Translations under genes and position numbers: made by a program
The notes under the pieces: model-generated
Databases searched by the model: none
Told to the model about the DNA's origin: nothing
Seen by the model: the letters and a program-made list of their open reading frames with translations, nothing else
In this document: positions 12,301 through 24,042 of the stretch, one piece after another
Layout of the letters: each line of letters starts with the position of its first letter
How positions within the stretch are numbered: the stretch's first letter is position 1
NCBI RefSeq assembly: GCF_020921035.1
Contig: NC_063156.1
Span: 29,126,283 to 29,190,282 of the forward strand
DNA: 64,000 nt
Reading direction: 5' to 3'
DNA from: Rhodamnia argentea
Lineage: Eukaryota > Streptophyta > Magnoliopsida > Myrtales > Myrtaceae

Positions 12301-13400
12301 ATATACTTGTGTTTAGTCTTGTATATCACATTTAAGCAAATTTAATCTAGTGTTTTTTTTTTGGGTAAGGTAAGAAGTAATTTAATCTAGTGTTTGTTGT
12401 TTATTAGTGGGAGAAAGTTTGGAGTTCTTGCTAGAAGGACAATACTGATGTTGGCTTAGGCGCTTGGCTATCCAATAGTTCAGTTGCTTCTTGTTTTCTT
12501 TACACCATTCTCGGACAAGTCAGTAGCTTGTTCCCAGTATAAATATCAAAGAGCAGACTGGTTAAAAGAATTATGAGAGCAGAGGATTCCTTGCCCTTTT
12601 GCTGCAGGTGGTAAACTCAGGACAAGCTCCAAATCTAGAATTTGGGAAATGTTATAGTGATTTCTTCTTCTGATCTGGCTAGTTTCCTTTACACATAAGT
12701 TATCATAGTTTGTTTGACACATATTCGTCAGAATGGTTCAAAAAAGAGCCGATTCATGTTGCAAGATCTACCGAGAGTCCTCGATGGAAGAATCCCGGTT
12801 GATCTCTTTTTCTCTAACCGGTCAAATCTTGTTAATAGGCGCTCAGTTAGATTAAAATTTTCGTTTTGCCAGTAATGTTGGGGTGTAGTATGTTATATCA
12901 GTTCCATTCAGGATTTGAAGTTAGGTAATATTCATGAGCCAGTTCTGAGGTTTATTTTTAAGCCTTTTTATGGTTAGTTCTAGTATTTACATTGGCAGGA
13001 TTTGGCTTTGAGGACAGATGGCTACTTCTTGAGATGGAAAGCTTATTGTCTTAAGATCCAAAAGTAACAGGCATGCAAAACTTTTCTTGTGTTTCCGGGT
13101 TTGTTAAGTCCCTGCTGCCTTGCCTCCCATGCGTTCTTTGCACTAACTGCACATTCGTAAGCACTATTGTCACACACTATGGCGTTCCCAGGCAGCCGGC
13201 GATCTACACTCTTCTGCTGCTTCCGCTGGAAAAGACGATGCACTTCTATTTCCAAAGTCGCTGGCTCGAGGCTGACTTGACGGGCGATGATTCCGGCGCT
13301 GCATCTGGTTGATATTCAAGACTTGGCCGGGTGAAAAAGTTAACGGGAGGCCACCTCGTCCTCCGTTACTTTGCCTCAACTTACAGAAAAAAGCTAAAGA
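9400..13400 (+). other. Tandem unit 1: unidentified transcription-unit-like sequence
   Basis: This is one of two homologous units (the second is 13470-17160). It begins with a promoter-like stretch (CTATTTA box near 9518), a C/T-rich leader and then ATG 9766, opening with MGVDNWGQKNQV and soon stopping. Further blocks conserved with unit 2 include an open stretch reading AATIVGRPPVI..FHLLMPF..YPSTIYNALQ (10201-10335), which ends at a good donor CAG|GTAGAA. The same block recurs more completely at about 11100-11260 (WKWNIPSAATIV). Another block reads GELVRYPVPDAFNVY. I do not recognise the family. The pieces are on the plus strand but no continuous ORF joins them. It could be a decayed multi-exon gene or a non-coding transcript. 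Confidence 0.4.
10005..11640 (+). repeat. Internal partial duplication inside tandem unit 1
   Basis: The block containing 'TTTATCAGAGATYCTTGG', the 'FVKAVNIY' stretch, the WKWNIP/IYNALQ exon-like piece and the GAGAGCTRGTGAGGTACC piece occurs twice within unit 1: about 10005-10690 and about 10730-11640. The second half is more complete and matches unit 2 better, for example in the VIPEQWLSNH piece near 11430. Unit 2 lacks this extra copy, so the duplication arose within unit 1 or was lost from unit 2. Confidence 0.5.
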
Positions 13401-13469
13401 ATTCGCATTCTTTTCTGCTCTACAGTTAATCTTGTGGTCAAATAATCCGTCGCACGTAATTGTTTTCCA

Positions 13470-16400
13470 ATAAAATTAAGAATCATAATTTTGGAGTGCC
13501 AACTACCAACCACCTTCCATTTTAACGGTCTCGGGAGGATCTTTCAAATCTCACCGCCATTTTCTCCCTATTTAAGCACACTCTTTCGCTTTACCCTTCA
13601 CATTCCTCTGTCACTCCATCTCCTCCCCCATCATCGCGAAGCAAGAACCCTGTAAGTCTTTGACTCTCTTATCCGAGATTGTAGTTGGAATTCTTAACGT
13701 TTTAACCTTCTCCTTCCTCATTCTCTTCCACTTCGGTAGTGTTCATATCCCTACGGACTGCTCCATAAAGTTTTTCTTTTGTCGGCATTCATCGTCAATT
13801 CAATGGGTGCTGATAATTGGGGCCAAAAGAATCAAGTCCATCTGGTTCGTGTCTATCATCCCGTGACGAGTTCAAGATCATGACAGGGCCATGCTTTATG
13901 TAATCATCTGTTTCCTTTAGGATCATATTCTCAGTAAATATCGTGCGGGCATGGTAATTTTCACTGGATATTTCTCGTTGACATCTTTTTGGTCCCGATG
14001 TCGTCCAAGAAAACAGTCTTTCATCAGAGATTCTTGGCCACTCCACTTTCTTGATGCTGGTTGAGGAAAACATCGTGATGCTTTTCTTTGCCTTCATCTG
14101 CTCAAACTATCATCTCTTTTCGCCTCAATTAAGTTGTCTGGCGTGTTGATCTGATTCTTGTACGTAGAATTAGGAAGGTTTGTCAAAGCGGTCGACATTT
14201 ATTCGTTGACGAATGAATCAAGAGGGCCTTATTGTGTTCGGGGACGTTACCGATGGAGGATTGGGATGCGTGGAAATGGAACATTCCAAGAGCAGCAACT
14301 TTAGTAGGAGGATCGCCAGTTATCCATCAGAATAGGATTTTTCATCCCCTCATGCCTTTTGAGTCCTGCAAGTCTCACTGGGTGGAATATCCCAAAATCA
14401 TATACAATGCTCTGCTGGTAGAATCTTCTTTCACGTCCTATTCTTTATGAGACGACTTTTATTTTGTCTTGCATATAGCACCAAAACCTGTTGTCTTTTG
14501 AGGACGTGCTGATAATTCTGATTGAATTGGTCACAAGCTGCTTGCATCTGCATGTAAATCAATGTTTCGAGCGAGCAAACACTAGTGTTGTGATTCCTGA
14601 GCACTGGTCATCTAATCATGTAGAACAAGCACATTGTATTGCTGTTTCATTTTGTTGATAGGATCATATAAGCATTACTCAGAAGTTTGTTACGTAAGTT
14701 CTTCCACAAGTCAAGGTGGCTCGAACTATTTCTGTGTGCTGCATTTTTTATTCCCAAATGCATAGTGAGCCGCTGAACCAGAGGGAGAGCTAGTGAGGTA
14801 CCCGGTACCCAATGCGTTCAACGTATATGGCAGCTACATAGTCAGCCAAGAGGTGGTTCTAGATGGAAACCCCGCTGTGAAGGACTGACCAAGAATTGGA
14901 ACAACTTGAGCTGAAGTCAACCTTGGATTAATGAAGGAGATCAGATCAAGTCATGATCGGATGCCTTGTCATATTGGAGTGATCATTTGGACCAGACAGA
15001 CTATGGAAACAATCTACCTGGCTACCATGTTCGTTGGGCCGGTTGACTACCTACCTCACATTGTATTGCTGTTTCATTTTGTTGATAGGATCATATAAGC
15101 ATTACTCAGAAGTTTGTTACGTAAGTTCTTCCACGAGTCAAGGTGGCTCGAATTATTTCTGTGTGCTGCATTTTTTATTCCCAAATGCATAGTGAGCTGC
15201 TGAACCAGAGGGAGAGCTAGTGAGGTACCCGGTACCCGACGCATTCAACGTATATGGCAGCCACATAGTCAACCAAGAGGTGGTTCTGGATGGAAACCCC
15301 GCTGTGAAGGACTGACCAAGAATTGGAACAACTTGAGCTGAAGTCAACCTTGGATTAATGAAGGAGATCAGATCAAGTCATGATCGGATGCCTTGTCATA
15401 TTGGAGTGATCATTTGGACCAGACAGACTATGGAAACAATCTACCTGGCTACCATGTTCATTGGGCCAGTTGACTAACCCCATTTCAAGCAACCTGATTT
15501 TGAAGCTGTAATGGTTAGCTTTTGTTTAGATTATGTCCACAGATAGTGAGGCTTTTCTTGAGTTTCTTTAAGTGGGCAGGACAATTGTGTTCTGTTGGAG
15601 ATTGTTAAAGCAGCTGTGCAAATGGCTTGCTATTGTCCATTGAGAGGCCCTCACTCCTTTTTTTTTTGGTCAAAGAGAGGCACTCACTTGAATGATGAAT
15701 TCAAGTTGTGCTGGAGTATTTGGCTCTTCAACTGTAAAAGTTTTATGAGATAGTGGATTTAAACTCCCGGTGAGGCTCGGGGAGTGGATGTAGGCACCGA
15801 GTTTGGGCCGAACCACTATAAATCGATCGAGCAAACTCTCTATTACTTGCTCCTGTATTTGACGACTTTCACTTGTTTATATACTCGTGCTTAGTCTTGC
15901 ATATCATTTTCAATAAAGTGTTTGCAGTATATTATGGGAGAAAGTTCGGAGTTCTAACTTGAAGGACAATATTGATGTTGGCTTGGGCACTTAGCTATCG
16001 AATACTTCAGTTGCTTCTTGTTTTCTTTACATTGTTCTTAGACAAGTCAGTAGATTATTCACCAGTATTAATATCTAAGCGCAGACTGGTCAAAAGAATT
16101 CTGAGAGCAGAGGATTCCCCGCCCTTTTGCTGTAGGTGGTAAACTCAGGACAAACTCCGAATCTAGAATTCGGGATATGCTCTAAGGATTTCTTCTTCTG
16201 ATCTGACTAGTTTCCTATTATATACTTAAGCAATCATAGTTTGCTCGACATATTTTCGTCATACAGTTTTAAAATGATTCAAAAAAGAGCCAATTCATGT
16301 TGCCTGTTCTAGCACCGGTCCTAGACCGATTTAGGTGGAAGAAACCCGGTTGATCTCTTATTCTCTAATTCGTGGAATCTTGTTTAATAGGTGCTCAGTT

Positions 16401-17160
16401 AGTTTACAATTTCCCTTTCGAGTTTACAATTCTGTTCCTTTCAGGATTGAAATTTTAAGTAATATTCCAAGGCCAGTCCCGAGGTTTTCTTCTAAGCCTT
16501 TTGTTGTTAGGTGTTGTATTGACATTGACAGAATTGGGTGAGGACAGATGGGTTGCTTCTTGAATTGGAAAGCTTATTGTATTGAGATCCAAAAGCAAAA
16601 AGACATACAGAACTTTCAGCGTTTATCCTTGGGAATGGTTGTTATAATCGACCACAGACGAAAATTCTTTCTTCATTCCCCGGTTTGTTCGTCATTCATA
16701 GCATCATTCATAGCAACTTGCTAAGTTAAATGCAAAAATTCAAGTATCTGTCTCTTGCGTTTCAGGGTTTCGCTGAATCCCGTGTTGCCCTCCGCACTCT
16801 GCACCAAGTGCACTTCTTGTAAGCGCTAAGGCCGGACACAACGACCTGCCCGGCAGCTGATGATTTACTTACGCTATTCGGCTGCTCCCGCTGGGAAAGA
16901 CAATGCAAGCAGCACTTTCTATTTTCTGAATGGCCGTCCCGAGGTCAGCGATGAACCCGACCCGACGAAGTGTCCATGTTCAAGATTTGCCTGGGTGAAA
17001 AAAGGTTTGTGGGAGGCCACCTCCATCCCCTGTTACAGGGTTGCTTCGCCTTTACTGCTTACAGCAGTTTCGTCTGTGATTGGCCGATGGCAAACGTGCC
17101 TTTGATTGTGCCTTACACTTGCGGCATTATTAAAAACAGAATTATTAACAACTTTTAAAT
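13470..17160 (+). other. Tandem unit 2: second copy of the unidentified sequence
   Basis: It is homologous to unit 1 over its length. It has the same promoter-like start (CTATTTAAGC near 13570), a leader, and ATG 13803 (MGADNWGQKNQVHLV). The exon-like block WDAWKWNIPRAATLVGG..FESCKSHWVEYPKIIYN is at about 14262-14418. The GELVRYPVP block and the distal 'GGAGAAAGTT', 'GGTGGTAAACTCAGGAC' and 'AAAGCTTATTGT' stretches also match. The donor at the end of the IYNAL block is CTG|GTAGAA here instead of CAG|GTAGAA. The divergence of the two units looks like many substitutions plus small indels, so the duplication is not very recent. Confidence 0.4.
14632..15485 (+). repeat. 427-bp near-identical tandem repeat inside unit 2
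   Basis: Copies at about 14632-15058 and 15059-15485 are almost identical, including the GGTACCCGGTACCC and AAGGACTGACCAAG stretches. This local duplication is much younger than the unit 1/unit 2 duplication. It duplicates the piece that reads ELVRYPVPDAFNVYGSHIV. Confidence 0.75.
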
Positions 17161-17700
17161 AGAGAAAAAGTCAAAGTGCATCGCCAATTACAGTGAAGAT
17201 GAATTCAGACGGGCCCAAGGGAAACTCATAAATTGCATATTTTTCGTAATAATTTATCGTTTTCTTTATGATAGACCACGCGAATACGGTACCACGCCTT
17301 TGTTGGAAAGTCCAGGTCTTGATAACTGCCCTCCCGGTAACGTATATTTCCGGCGCGAGTCGTCATCACTGTCGCTCGCTCGCTCGCTCTCTCTCTCTCC
17401 AGAGTCCGCATTTTGAGCAGAACAAAGCGCGAGGCATAGGACAAGGGGAAGAGACAGTTTGGCGTCAATTTCAGAGAGGAGGCGCGGGCGAATTCGCCCA
17501 AAGAATTCGACCGGCGACCGCTGCGGAGGAGAAGCTGCACGGAGAAAAGTCCAAGAGGGCCAAGACACTTAAGGAAGCATAGTTTATTTTGGTTGTAAGG
17601 GACGCGGAAAGAGCTCTTGGTCCCAGACAGATGGCGTGACAATCTCTAGCCGGCCCGTCAATAGATTCCTTTTGTTTTATGCACTGAAATCATTTTCCCT
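17161..17700. other. Intergenic upstream of HEXO2
   Basis: Contains a (CGCT)n(CT)n run at about 17372-17398. No supportable gene; the open frames on both strands here are short and resemble nothing I know. Confidence 0.4.
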
Positions 17701-17710
17701 CTTGCGGGTT

Positions 17711-18251
17711 TCTTATAAAGGAGGCTGTTTTCTGCTTGCATCGGCGTGTCCGAGCACTTGTGGAAGGTAAAGTCTCAACCTTTTCATTCCTTTTTTTTTT
17801 TCACTTCAAGATCTTGTGCTTCGTTTCTTCTTGCATCTTCAATTGAATTCTGTGTTCTTGATTCGTACTTGCCGTATCAGTTCTTGTTGATGCTGGTGTG
17901 ATATCTTTTTTCCTTCTTTTTCCTAGTATTGAGAAGTGGGAGTTCTGTTTCGAATGCTATGTTTTGCTCCTGTGAATTTGTGGTCCTTTGTTCTCTATGT
18001 GGGTGGCCTATATTGGTACTTGAGATTTGCAGAAATGGGCATTGGTCCATTGTTCTCTATGCTTTCGGTTTACTTGCCTCGGTGTCTTTTGCTTCTGGTT
18101 ATTTTGAATCTGCGAGATATGGTGATCGTCCAATTCAAATTCTGAATTAATCACTTTTTGATATATCATTACTGGAATTGCAGTTTCTTCACTTATCTTA
18201 GTAAGCATAAGGATGCTACCTTCAGTAGTTAAACTCGTGTCTTTCTTGCAG
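17711..18251 (+). promoter_or_regulatory. HEXO2 TATA box and probable 5' UTR intron
   Basis: A TATA box (TCTTATAAAG, 17711-17720) is followed about 45 bp later by a good splice donor AAG|GTAAAG (17767) and, after T-rich intron-like DNA, an acceptor TTGCAG|CTG (18250-18251) just upstream of the start codon. I infer a 5' UTR intron of about 485 bp; a transcript would be needed to prove it. Confidence 0.5.
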
Positions 18252-18274
18252 CTGCTGTCATTTGCTACCGCTAG

Positions 18275-21200
18275 ATGATTCGGTTTGACCAAGAGACTAA
18301 TATGGACGAGCACAGTAATGGCCCTGCTCCTAAGTGGAGTAAGGGCACTCCAATTTTGATCACTTTCATCACCATCACCTTTTTAGTATGCTCTCCCATC
18401 TTATCAGTTGAGTGTGCTTCAATCAGTGTATGGCCAAAACCAAGAGAATTTTCGTGGCCAACTCAACAGGCAACCTTACTGTCTCCTTCCTTTACCATCG
18501 AATCTCCCCATCACCAATACCTCTCAACTTCCATTGAGCGCTATCTTCATCTCATCCTCTCCGAGCATTTCCATCCTCTTTCCAATCCGCATGCCAACCT
18601 GACGAATGGTCCCGCTTTGCAAACGCTGGTTGTACTGGTCAATGACCTAGCTGCTCCTCTCAGCCACGGTGTGAACGAATCCTACAGCCTTAGCATCCCC
18701 ACATCAGGTGATAAAGCAAGCCTGATTGCAGAGACAGCATGGGGTGCAATGAGGGGTCTTGAGACATTCTCCCAGCTTGTGTGGGGTATGCCCTCATGGG
18801 TGGCTGTTGGAGTGGAGGTGCGGGATTGGCCAATCTTTTCTTATAGGGGGATAATGCTGGATACCTCGAGAAACTACTATGAAGTTGAAGACATCCTAAG
18901 GACTATTGGAGCAATGAGTGACAACAAGCTCAATGTTTTTCATTGGCACATAACTGACTCACACTCATTCCCTTTGTTGTTGCCTTCGGAACCCGATCTA
19001 GCAGTTAAGGGATCCTATGGGTCTGACATGCAATACTCACCAGCTGATGTCAGGCAAATCGTTGAATTCGGCCTGGAACATGGGGTTCGTGTAGTGCCAG
19101 AACTAGACATGCCTGGTGAGTGGATTTATATTTTTTCTTCATTGACTATTTCTCTTTCTTCTTTTGGTCATAATTAGCATCTGCGGAGCATAAATTAGTG
19201 TATTCCCATGTTAGTTCATCTGTTTTCCTTATCCTTTGTTTTCCAGATCTTGACCTATTATTAACTTTCTTTCAAATGAATTCGATGCTAAAATGTGTTT
19301 CAAAACCAACGCACTGCCTAGATTCAACAGTATTCACGTTTTGTGGTAAAAACTATCATTTTGACTTTCGGGGTTCTCTAGGATTGCTATTTAATTAAAT
19401 TTACAAGTTCCTCTTTCAAACAGTTCAATTCTCCCTTGCAGGAGTTTGTTTTAAGCATTGTGATATGCTGATCAATCTGATTGAATATACACGTATATTC
19501 ACATTTCGTGCAGTTGGTCGATATTATGAATCTAAATTACGAAATTGTCTGATAGGATCCGTATCTGTGACTACATCGCTCTGGATGATGTTTGAATATT
19601 GAAGTCCCAAACCTTATATAATTTGCCACACAAAGAACTCATGACTTGTCATTCTTGTGTACCCATTTGCACTTAAGGCTTGAAGGGGGAAGTAAGGAAA
19701 GAAAAAAAATGCAAAAGTATAGCACAATGTGGGTGTCAGGAGTCAAGTATTAAAAGCGCAAGTAGACATGCGTTGAGATAGGATGATGAACCAGAAAGTT
19801 AGTTATTACCATTTACCAACTCAAGTGATACCCACCGATCGGTGGCCGAGTTGGTTTGAGTTCGGTTCCTTTCACGAGAGGTCCCGGGTTCAAAACTCCT
19901 CGGCGCCGGTGTCTTAAGTGGGGGGTCGTGGTGGTGGGCTCCTGCGCTAGCCCCTCCCGAGGACTAGTCGTGCTCCACGGCTGTGTTGAGCAAAGCTCGC
20001 CGGCCGCGCGGAACCTCGGTCATAAAAAAAAAAAAAAACTCAAGTGTAATGTCGATCTGATAATATTCTTACTTCAGGGAGCCAATAGACTTCACCTAAT
20101 CGCCTTATTAAACTACTAAAGCATGCTGAGGGGAACTTGTTGAGTGGTAGTTCAAGAGTATGAGAAATGTTGACCTTAGGAGTGAACTAGTGGCTAAAAA
20201 TCAAATTCTGACGCTTGTGTATTCAAGAAGAGAAGGATGTCAGATATGTAGAATGAGTTTTACCGATTATTTGATGAGAAACTCAGGGACTAAAGACATG
20301 CATTAGATCCGTTTCGTCTGAAGAAACAAGTTTAAACATCACGTGAGAATTCATATGTCTTGATACTGCGAGTGCCCTCACTGCAGGAACAAGAAAATTC
20401 GGCATATTGCTGAAAAGGGAAATAGAAAGAGGGGAAGAATGTGGGACTGTCGTATTACATGCTCTTGTGTAAAGAGTCGCTAGCAATTAGATTAAACAAG
20501 GAGCATTTCGATTGCAGTTCTCTGATCGTTGATATTGTTTGACGAACACTCCATAATCAATAAAGCGTCAACTTCTTGGCGAAATTGATTTTTCAAGATT
20601 CATGAGAGATTGGTACCATTTTCAAATGTAGCACAACATCCGTCTGATTCTGTTCTGGGCATTTTTCTACTGGTCATCAGGTCATACAGGATCATGGGCT
20701 GAAGCTTATCCAGAAATTGTAACCTGCGCAAACATGTTTTGGTGGCCAGCAGGAAGTGCATGGGCAGACCGGCTAGCATCAGAACCGGGAACGGGTCATC
20801 TTAACCCATTGAACCCAAAGACCTATGAAGTTCTCAAGAACGTCATTTCCGATCTGGTGACATTATTTCCAGATCAATTCTACCATGCTGGAGCTGACGA
20901 GATCATACCTGGCTGTTGGAAAGCCGATCCAACAATTCAAGCATTCCTGGCAAAGGGTGGCACGCTGAGTCAGCTACTTGATACGTTTGTCAACTCCACC
21001 TTGCCTCATTTATTATCTCTTAATAGGACCGTTGTCTACTGGGAAGATGTCTTGTTAGATCCGAATATCAAGGTGGACAAATCATTTCTTCCCCCAGAGC
21101 ACACCATCTTGCAGACATGGAACAATGGTCCCAATAACACAAAAAGGATCGTCTCTTCTGGATATCGGGCCATCGTGTCATCATCGGATTTCTACTACTT

Positions 21201-21633
21201 GGATTGTGGGCATGGCGACTTTCTTGGAAACGATAGTCAATATGACCTGCTGCCGGGAAGTAATCAAGGGGACGGTGGTTCATGGTGTGGACCTTTCAAA
21301 ACGTGGCAAACTATCTACAACTATGATATAACGTATGGTTTAACTGAGGAGGAAGCAACAATGGTGCTTGGTGGAGAGGTTGCACTGTGGTCAGAGCAGG
21401 CGGACCCAACTGTCCTAGACGCGCGTATCTGGCCTAGAGCTTCAGCAATGGCGGAGAGCATGTGGTCAGGGAATCGGGACAAGGAAGGCATGAAGCGATA
21501 TGCAGAAGCAACTGATCGGTTGAATGAATGGAGGAGTAGAATGGTCAGCAGAGGGATTGGTGCTGAGCCCCTTCAGCCACTTTGGTGCATAAGGAACCCA
21601 GGAATGTGCAACACCGTGAACACACTTGTTTAG
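18275..21633 (+). CDS. HEXO2: Beta-hexosaminidase 2 (GH20)
   Basis: Removes terminal N-acetylglucosamine or N-acetylgalactosamine from glycans; plant HEXO proteins trim N-glycans in the vacuole, plasma membrane or apoplast. Exons 18275-19115 and 20681-21633 join in phase across PELDMPG|HTGSW to give 597 aa. A second ATG at 18302 would give a protein nine residues shorter. Near the N-terminus is one hydrophobic segment ([15 protein letters not shown]), a signal peptide or anchor. Next come the GH20b domain, then the TIM barrel with [14 protein letters not shown] and the catalytic pair D353-E354 in HAGADEI, and late W-rich motifs ([20 protein letters not shown]). The few-exon structure and sequence fit HEXO2 rather than the many-exon HEXO1/HEXO3. 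The 1.56-kb intron contains a SINE. The gene looks intact. Confidence 0.92.
19828..20036 (+). mobile_element. tRNA-derived SINE in the HEXO2 intron
   Basis: The body starts with a tRNA-like head: box A GTGGCCGAGTTGG and box B GGTCCCGGGTTCAAAACTCC. It continues through a GC-rich unrelated part and ends in a run of about 15 A. Perfect 10-bp direct repeats AACTCAAGTG flank it (19818-19827 and 20037-20046), the mark of LINE-type target-primed insertion. It lies in sense orientation within the intron. Intact promoter boxes and the perfect target duplication suggest a fairly young copy. Confidence 0.85.
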
Positions 21634-21970
21634 TTGCTATTGTTACCACAAGAAAATGAAAATGGGAGTTGTTCCCTGTAATCTGACCTCATCCAAATGA
21701 AAAAGGTGAGACAATGTCCATCTGTTCATCCTTGTACGAGTCCTGTTAAACGTGGTCCGGTCAGTTGACCCCCTGGCCCTGGTTGGACCGATCGCTAATC
21801 AAGCTTTTCATCAACTTATATATTGAATTTGCCAATATTAAACTCGACCTCAAATGAGGATGGTCGACGTGCGCCCTAGGTTTGAATTTTCTTACTTGTA
21901 TTTTACTCTTTCAGAAGCTGACTTTAGAAAAAGAAAAAGAAAAAGAAACCTTGTAGATACAATTTTATAA

Positions 21971-22835
21971 GCTCAATACCCAAAAAAGTGCTCAACTTTA
22001 GCACATGTCCTAATTACATCCAAAATATTTTTTTTCTCGCAAAAAACTGTAACTTTTACTTTTATCCCATTTCTACCGGTCTAATACAAAAAAATCCCTC
22101 AACTTTAGTATTTGTCTCAATTACATCTTCTTTTTTTTTTTTTTGGTGTTTCATAAGAAGTTCACAACTTTTACTTTTGTCACCATTCTACCATCGTTAA
22201 CTTTCTCTTCATAATCACTATTAATTAATCTTACGTGGCTCAAATTTTCTTGCCGAACTTATCAATGAATCTTCGAAATTCGAAAACATCAAGTTTCACG
22301 AACGATGAGATTTGAGATCGTTCGTCCAAGAAATCAGATCTCCACGTCTAGTAGTTCTTTGAGCTATTGAGTTGCGGGGAACAATTCGAATCGCGTCATC
22401 TTGAGTGGTTTCGTATCTCTCAGTAATGGGAAGATGAAGCAGACAACATAAGAAGAGAAGTTAAGGGGGGTTTTTTTTTTCACGTCAGCCGTACTGAGGT
22501 GTAATTCATTAACAACGTGGGATTAACTAATATCGATTATGGATGGAAGGCTAACGATGGTAGAATTGGGACAAGAGTAAAAGTTTGAGATTTTTTATAA
22601 GACAAAAAAGAAATGGTTCGATGTAATTGGGACAAAGGCTAAAGTTGAGATTTTTCTTTTGGTATTAGGCCGGCAGATTTGGGACAAAAGTAAAAGTTGG
22701 GATTTTTTTTTTTTTTTGTTAGGCCGGTAGAATTGGGACAAAAGTAAAAAGTTGAGGGTTTTTTATGAGACGAAAAAAGTTATGAATATAATTGGAACAA
22801 ATGTTAAAATTAAGAGTTTTTTTTTTGTATTGGAC
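21971..22835. mobile_element. TIR element, AT-rich long-inverted-repeat family (copy 2)
   Basis: The left arm (21971-22200) is built of two or three diverged 'CTCAACTTTAGYAYATGTCCYAATTACATC' type repeats. The right arm (22550-22835) consists of the reverse complements ('GGTAGAATTGGGACAAAAGT', 'AAGTTGAGG'). The ends read GCTCAATACCC and GTATTGGAC. A 12-bp direct repeat ACAATTTTATAA lies immediately outside both ends (21959-21970, 22836-22847). There is no coding content. Confidence 0.6.
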
Positions 22836-22847
22836 ACAATTTTATAA

Positions 22848-23594
22848 AATCAAAATGGCGTTGATGATTCAATGTTTTGAGTCGTGTGGAGCTTTTGCTC
22901 TTTTTATTTAGAGGGAATGGGTTCAAAACCCACTGCCAGCAATCAATTCGCTTTTCCAAAAGATAAACAACAGGTTGAACCGGGTCGCTAGTTTGCTCCT
23001 CAACTAGGTTAAATCCGGGTTTTGAGGAAACTCGACTGTTGAAGAAACCCCTCCCTCAATCCCATTCATCCTGTTGAACAGCTCCTTGACCTTGAGTATT
23101 AACATTGATGAATGGACAAAGCAACTATTTTTTCCACTTGCATATCGAATTCTGCGTGATGTCATAATCAAGTAAATTCATTAACAGTTGGGTTGGGGCC
23201 GAAGGAGTTGCAATGAATGTACTGAATACGAGTTTCTCATATGATTACATGATCTATCACTTTGACATGAACAATCATTTGAAAATACAGGGAATTCCAT
23301 GAACATGTTTTTTGAACTCGATTTGCATGTACTGCTATTTTAGAGAATGATTCAATGCGATTTTATCTGTATTGCTGTTGGGATATCTATATTTTTGTCA
23401 ATGGTATATCTAACCGAAGTCGGACACTTTCCGCTTCCTCTGTGTGAAGCCCGTACGTCTTTTCTGCCCGTTTCAGTACCTTTCATCCTTTGGGCTATTT
23501 CCTGTCATGCTAAGGATTAAAAATTTCTAGGTTTCCTTCGGGAATTCCTGAATGTCTGCAACGTACAGGAAAATTTGTAGAGAGTAAGTCAGCA
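22848..23594. other. Intergenic, no gene seen
   Basis: AT-rich, non-repetitive DNA without supportable coding sequence or RNA gene. Confidence 0.5.
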
Positions 23595-23603
23595 TTGTAT
23601 TTA

Positions 23604-24042
23604 GGGAAAAAAACCACCAAAAATCTTAAGCTATACCAACTGTGACACATTTATCCTAAACTTTTTTTGTGACACCAAAGATCCCAAACTTTTACTCATG
23701 TGACATATTTACCCCAAACTTTTTCTTGTGACATTGAAAACCCTAAATTTATACCCGTGTGACATATTTACCCTAAAATATTTTTTGTGACATAAAAAAT
23801 CCTAAACTTATATTCGTGTGACACATTTACCTCAAAATTTTGAGGTAAATGTGTCACACGAATATAAGTTTAGAGTTTTTAGTGTCACAACAAAAAGTTT
23901 GGGGTAAATGTGTTACACGAGCACAAGTTTGAGATAAATGTGTCACATGCGTACAAATTTAGGGTTTTTTGTGTCACAACAAAAAGTTTGGGGTAAATGT
24001 GTCACAAGAGGCATAGTTTAGGGTTTTTGGTGGCTTTTTCCC
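23604..24042. mobile_element. Mutator-like foldback MITE with 9-bp target duplication
   Basis: A nearly perfect palindrome of 439 bp. Its arms are three to four diverged repeats of a 'TGTGACACATTTACCYTAAACTT' type motif meeting head to head at CAAAATTTTG (about 23833-23842). The ends are GGGAAAAAAACCACC and GGTGGCTTTTTCCC. Perfect 9-bp direct repeats TTGTATTTA flank it (23595-23603, 24043-24051), as made by Mutator-family transposases. No coding sequence is present, so it depends on a transposase elsewhere. Confidence 0.8.

Noticed and set aside
19828-20036. tRNA gene from box A/box B
   Set aside because: No tRNA cloverleaf can be completed; the A-tail and target duplication show a SINE.
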